Below, one piece after another: positions 28,279-32,060 of a stretch of 32,060 nt of DNA. Location of the stretch: the IMG/VR virus record IMGVR_UViG_3300025161_000264, positions 1 through 32,060 of that record, one strand, 5' to 3'. The notes under the pieces were generated by a model. That model was given only the letters and a program-made list of their open reading frames with translations, did not search any database and was not told where the DNA came from. This stretch comes from a virus. Position 1 is the stretch's first letter. Each line of letters begins with the position of its first letter. The translations under genes and the position numbers were made by a program.

Positions 28279-28378
28279 GGGTCGACGTGGGAACGCGTGC
28301 CGAATCGGCGCGCGGAGAAGGCCCGGAACGCCTATCGCGCGCCGGGCCTGAAACGGATGCAATGAACGAAATGGACTG

Positions 28379-29560
28379 TCAGCCGACCTTCAGCATGGCC
28401 TCGATGGCCTTCTGCTGGTCGGCTTCGGCGTAGATAGTGGTGATCGCCGCGCTGCGGTGCCCGAGGATGATCCGGGCCGTCTCCAAGCCGAACTCCTTCC
28501 GCAGGAACGTCGCCGCGTTGTGGCGAAGTTGATGGGGATGCCAGGACGGGACACCGGCCTTCTTGCACGCGCGGGCGATGGCGATTCGGTATGCCTTGAC
28601 CTCGTAGAACTCACCAGGCTTGCGTTGCGGCGACTCGCGCCGGTTCGTGCCGGGTCGATTGCCGCATGACATGGGCGTCTTACGCTGTGCGTGCAGGGCA
28701 GCGCGGCGTTCAGCCTCGGCCTCGATCGGCGAGAAGCAATAGGCGTCGAGTCGGCGCTGAAGGAACGGCCGCAGGACCTCCTGACCGCGCGGCCCGATGT
28801 AGACCTTGCGCTCATGGCCGTGGTGGGCGGTCTTGTGCTGGGCAAGCGTGAACACCCAGATTCGCCCGCTCATGTCGATGTCCACGGGCCGCATGATCGT
28901 GATTTCGCCCGCGCGGGCGGCGGTGAAGAGCTGGAGCTGAATCATCGCCCAGACCTGGCGGCTGACGAAGGGGCGAATCGCGTCCACGTGCTCCTGCGAC
29001 ACCGGTCGGACCGGCGCGCTTTCGCGGGCCTCGCTCCGGCCGCGGCGCAGGCCGTCGACCGAAAGCAATGCATGGTATGTCTCACCGGGAATCAGCTCTT
29101 CGCTGGCCGCCCACTTGAAGACCCTTTTGATCCGCCCCACGCGGCAATTGATGTTCCGACGACACAGACCCGCGTTGATCATCTTCTGGCGGATGGTTCG
29201 AAGGGCCTTCGGGCCGAACTTCACGGCGGACAGGTCTGCGAAAAGCTCGCGCACCGGCTTCATGGCATCGCGGATGTTTTCGAGCTCGCGCGAAACGACG
29301 CCGTTCGCGTTGCTGTAGTACTGCTTCGCGTGCAGCCAGTACCTGGCGATCATCTCCTTGACTGTGATGTGCTCCGGAGGCAGGCGCAGTTGCCGACCGT
29401 TGGCCAGCCACTCCGCGACCATCGCGTGGTAACGCTGCTTGGCCTCAGGTGCTTCGTGGTAGCCGAGGTAGAAGCGCTTGCCCGACAGCTCCACGTAGGC
29501 CTGAAGCGTGGCCTTGTGGATGCGGAACTTGGGGACTCGTTGCGGCAGTTGGGCGTTCAC
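28379..29560 (-). CDS. Tyrosine integrase of the prophage
   Basis: The protein has 393 residues from a GTG at 29560, with GGGAG 6 bases before. Upstream codons of the open frame read as non-coding. The N-terminal arm-binding part reads RIHKATLQAYVELSGKRFYL. The core-binding domain spans about 65-165. Catalytic residues are Arg216 (AARAGEI), Lys243, His343 with Arg346 (HPHQLRH), His368 (LGHRS) and Tyr377 (TTIYAEA), so the enzyme looks intact. It is transcribed away from the adjacent att copy (29675-29722), as is common for temperate phages that use tRNA genes. Two palindromes lie between its start and the att copy. Confidence 0.95.
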   Translation of the reverse strand: MNAQLPQRVPKFRIHKATLQAYVELSGKRFYLGYHEAPEAKQRYHAMVAEWLANGRQLRLPPEHITVKEMIARYWLHAKQYYSNANGVVSRELENIRDAMKPVRELFADLSAVKFGPKALRTIRQKMINAGLCRRNINCRVGRIKRVFKWAASEELIPGETYHALLSVDGLRRGRSEARESAPVRPVSQEHVDAIRPFVSRQVWAMIQLQLFTAARAGEITIMRPVDIDMSGRIWVFTLAQHKTAHHGHERKVYIGPRGQEVLRPFLQRRLDAYCFSPIEAEAERRAALHAQRKTPMSCGNRPGTNRRESPQRKPGEFYEVKAYRIAIARACKKAGVPSWHPHQLRHNAATFLRKEFGLETARIILGHRSAAITTIYAEADQQKAIEAMLKVG

Positions 29561-29576
29561 GACCGTCTCCCGAAAC

Positions 29577-29599
29577 GCCGCGTGTAAACTACACGCGGC
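29577..29599. promoter_or_regulatory. Palindrome GCCGCGTGTA-AAC-TACACGCGGC
   Basis: Ten-base perfect arms with a 3-base centre lie 17 bp upstream of the integrase start. It is a likely operator or an RNA hairpin controlling integrase expression. Confidence 0.65.
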
Positions 29600-29637
29600 T
29601 TGGCCTCGGTTACGGCCGCTCCGCCCCAAAGGCGGGT

Positions 29638-29654
29638 CCACGCAACTTGCGTGG
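29638..29654. promoter_or_regulatory. Palindrome CCACGCAA-C-TTGCGTGG
   Basis: Eight-base perfect arms around one base, 20 bp from the att copy and about 80 bp from the integrase start. A recombination-directionality or repressor site is possible. Confidence 0.55.
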
Positions 29655-29674
29655 TCAGCGTATCTTACGTCAAA

Positions 29675-29722
29675 AGCGGGCGATGGGATTCGAACCCACG
29701 ACGTCCAGCTTGGGAAGCTGGC
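29675..29722 (-). repeat. att copy: 48-bp 3' fragment of tRNA-Gly(CCC)
   Basis: It is identical over 48 bases to 32000-32047, which belongs to an intact tRNA. It includes acceptor 3' strand, T arm, variable region and the anticodon loop TTCCCAA, but the 5' half is absent. It is therefore a duplicated attachment core between the prophage and the right-hand mini-element, not a functional tRNA. Confidence 0.92.
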
Positions 29723-29778
29723 CGCCTCAAGTGTAAGTTGCTATCGGTCAAAATCTTACGACAATACGACACTAACCA

Positions 29779-29801
29779 CCGCCTATTTCCCCGACAGTTG
29801 C
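29779..29801. repeat. Left copy of 23-bp direct repeat (candidate integrase arm site)
   Basis: It begins CCGCCTATTTCCCCGACAG and matches 31842-31864 at 22 of 23 positions in the same orientation. It lies 57 bp inside the left att copy. Confidence 0.6.
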
Positions 29802-29870
29802 GACGCTACCGGCAACTTCGCCACTAGTCTTCCTTAGGCTAAGCCGGTCTCCCAAACGCGCCGGCAACCG

Positions 29871-29946
29871 CGCCAACACCAACACCAAAACACCAAAACC
29901 CCCGCTGGCGCTGCCGCTACGCGGGGTTTTGGTTGTGGTGTTGGCG
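29871..29946. terminator. Long imperfect hairpin
   Basis: CGCCAACACCAACACC and following ACCAAAACCCCCGC pair with GCGGGGTTTTGGTTGTGGTG and TTGGCG across a 16-base loop. It resembles a bidirectional terminator at the left end of the mini-element, and could also be a structured recombination site. Confidence 0.6.
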
Positions 29947-29948
29947 AC

Positions 29949-30311
29949 GTGCTCACGGCCACGAGCTACACCGCCGACGAAGCCTGCATGCTCGCGGACG
30001 CCCCGGCCGACATGCGGGCCGCCGTCGAATCCATCAAACGCATGTTCCCCGGGGCCGAGCTGGTAAGCGTCCAGCGCACCGCCCCGGAACCCCCGCCGGC
30101 TGACGCTGCGGCGTGGCCCACGGCCGACGATGCCGGGACGTTGCCAGCGGGCGTTGCGGACCTGGCCCGCCAACGCGACGGCTGGACCCCGGCGACGTGG
30201 CGGGGGCGGCTGCTGTACCTGGCGGACGCGTGCGCGGCGTTGCACCCGGACCGGGCCGCGGAACTACGACAAGCCGTAGGGGCGCTGACGCCTGCCAAGC
30301 GATCGCGCTGA
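29949..30311 (+). CDS. Small protein of unknown function in the mini-element
   Basis: The frame has 120 residues from a GTG at 29949; an ATG at 29988 (MLADAPADMRAAVESIKRMF) is an alternative. The segment IKRMFPGAELVSV is followed by a proline/alanine-rich linker. A helical part then reads WTPATWRGRLLYLADACAAL and ends in a basic AKRSR. The gene lies 30 bases before the integrase, on the same strand. No family is recognised. It might be the element's own regulator or excision factor, but no HTH is evident. Confidence 0.55.
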   Translation: MLTATSYTADEACMLADAPADMRAAVESIKRMFPGAELVSVQRTAPEPPPADAAAWPTADDAGTLPAGVADLARQRDGWTPATWRGRLLYLADACAALHPDRAAELRQAVGALTPAKRSR

Positions 30312-30341
30312 AGTCGCTACGATAGGAAAGGCGGTTGACGT

Positions 30342-32060
<1,719 letters not shown>

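Noticed and set aside
29508-29837. Plus-strand frame with GIRTHDVQLGK
   Set aside because: This peptide is the translation of the antisense of a tRNA-Gly 3' end, a well-known artefact, and not a gene.

Overview
The window looks like most of an integrated tailed-phage genome (siphovirus type) in a GC-rich planctomycete-like bacterium. A small second integrative element sits next to it at a tRNA gene. The planctomycete assignment is an inference. It rests on a DUF1580-type helix-turn-helix protein (27856-28191), a family I know mainly from Planctomycetes, on the high GC content, and on the style of the integrases. The left edge cuts a phage structural gene, so the prophage continues to the left.

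Layout on the minus strand, read right to left. The integrase (28379-29560) lies next to a 48-bp copy of a tRNA-Gly(CCC) 3' end (29675-29722). An early operon (19792-28191) follows: DUF1580-like regulator, small protein, PD-(D/E)XK nuclease, RecA-like/AAA ATPase, DUF669 protein, RusA-like resolvase, two ParB-like proteins, SF2 helicase and primase-helicase. Several of these genes overlap by ATGA, which suggests translational coupling. A ParB-domain DNA methyltransferase (17967-19283) comes next. The late operon runs from 15214 to 1: HTH protein, large terminase, zinc ribbon, two small proteins, lambda-type portal, protease-capsid fusion, three tandem DUF2190 decoration proteins, connector and completion proteins, tail tube, G/GT-type chaperone, two lipoproteins, HK97-gp10-like protein and tape measure.

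A plus-strand cassette (15430-17931) is inserted between the late operon and the methyltransferase. It holds three small proteins (two of them paralogous), a HARE-HTH protein and a caspase/CHAT-like cysteine protease. The protease reads like accessory cargo, possibly for defence.

Right of the integrase, 29723-31999 is a roughly 2.3-kb mini-element. It has one small ORF and a second tyrosine integrase whose last residues are read from the antisense strand of the intact tRNA-Gly(CCC). The 48-bp att repeats at 29675 and 32000 indicate tandem integration at one tRNA.

The most unusual signal is a set of five palindromic cassettes built from 7- or 8-bp tandem repeats. They sit at boundaries between structural genes in the left 8.4 kb. 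One has opened up to contain a complete plus-strand four-helix-bundle gene (4575-5006). A second repeat family of short GC-rich palindromes is inserted in frame inside at least six phage genes. One of these lies exactly where two neighbouring genes appear to have been joined.
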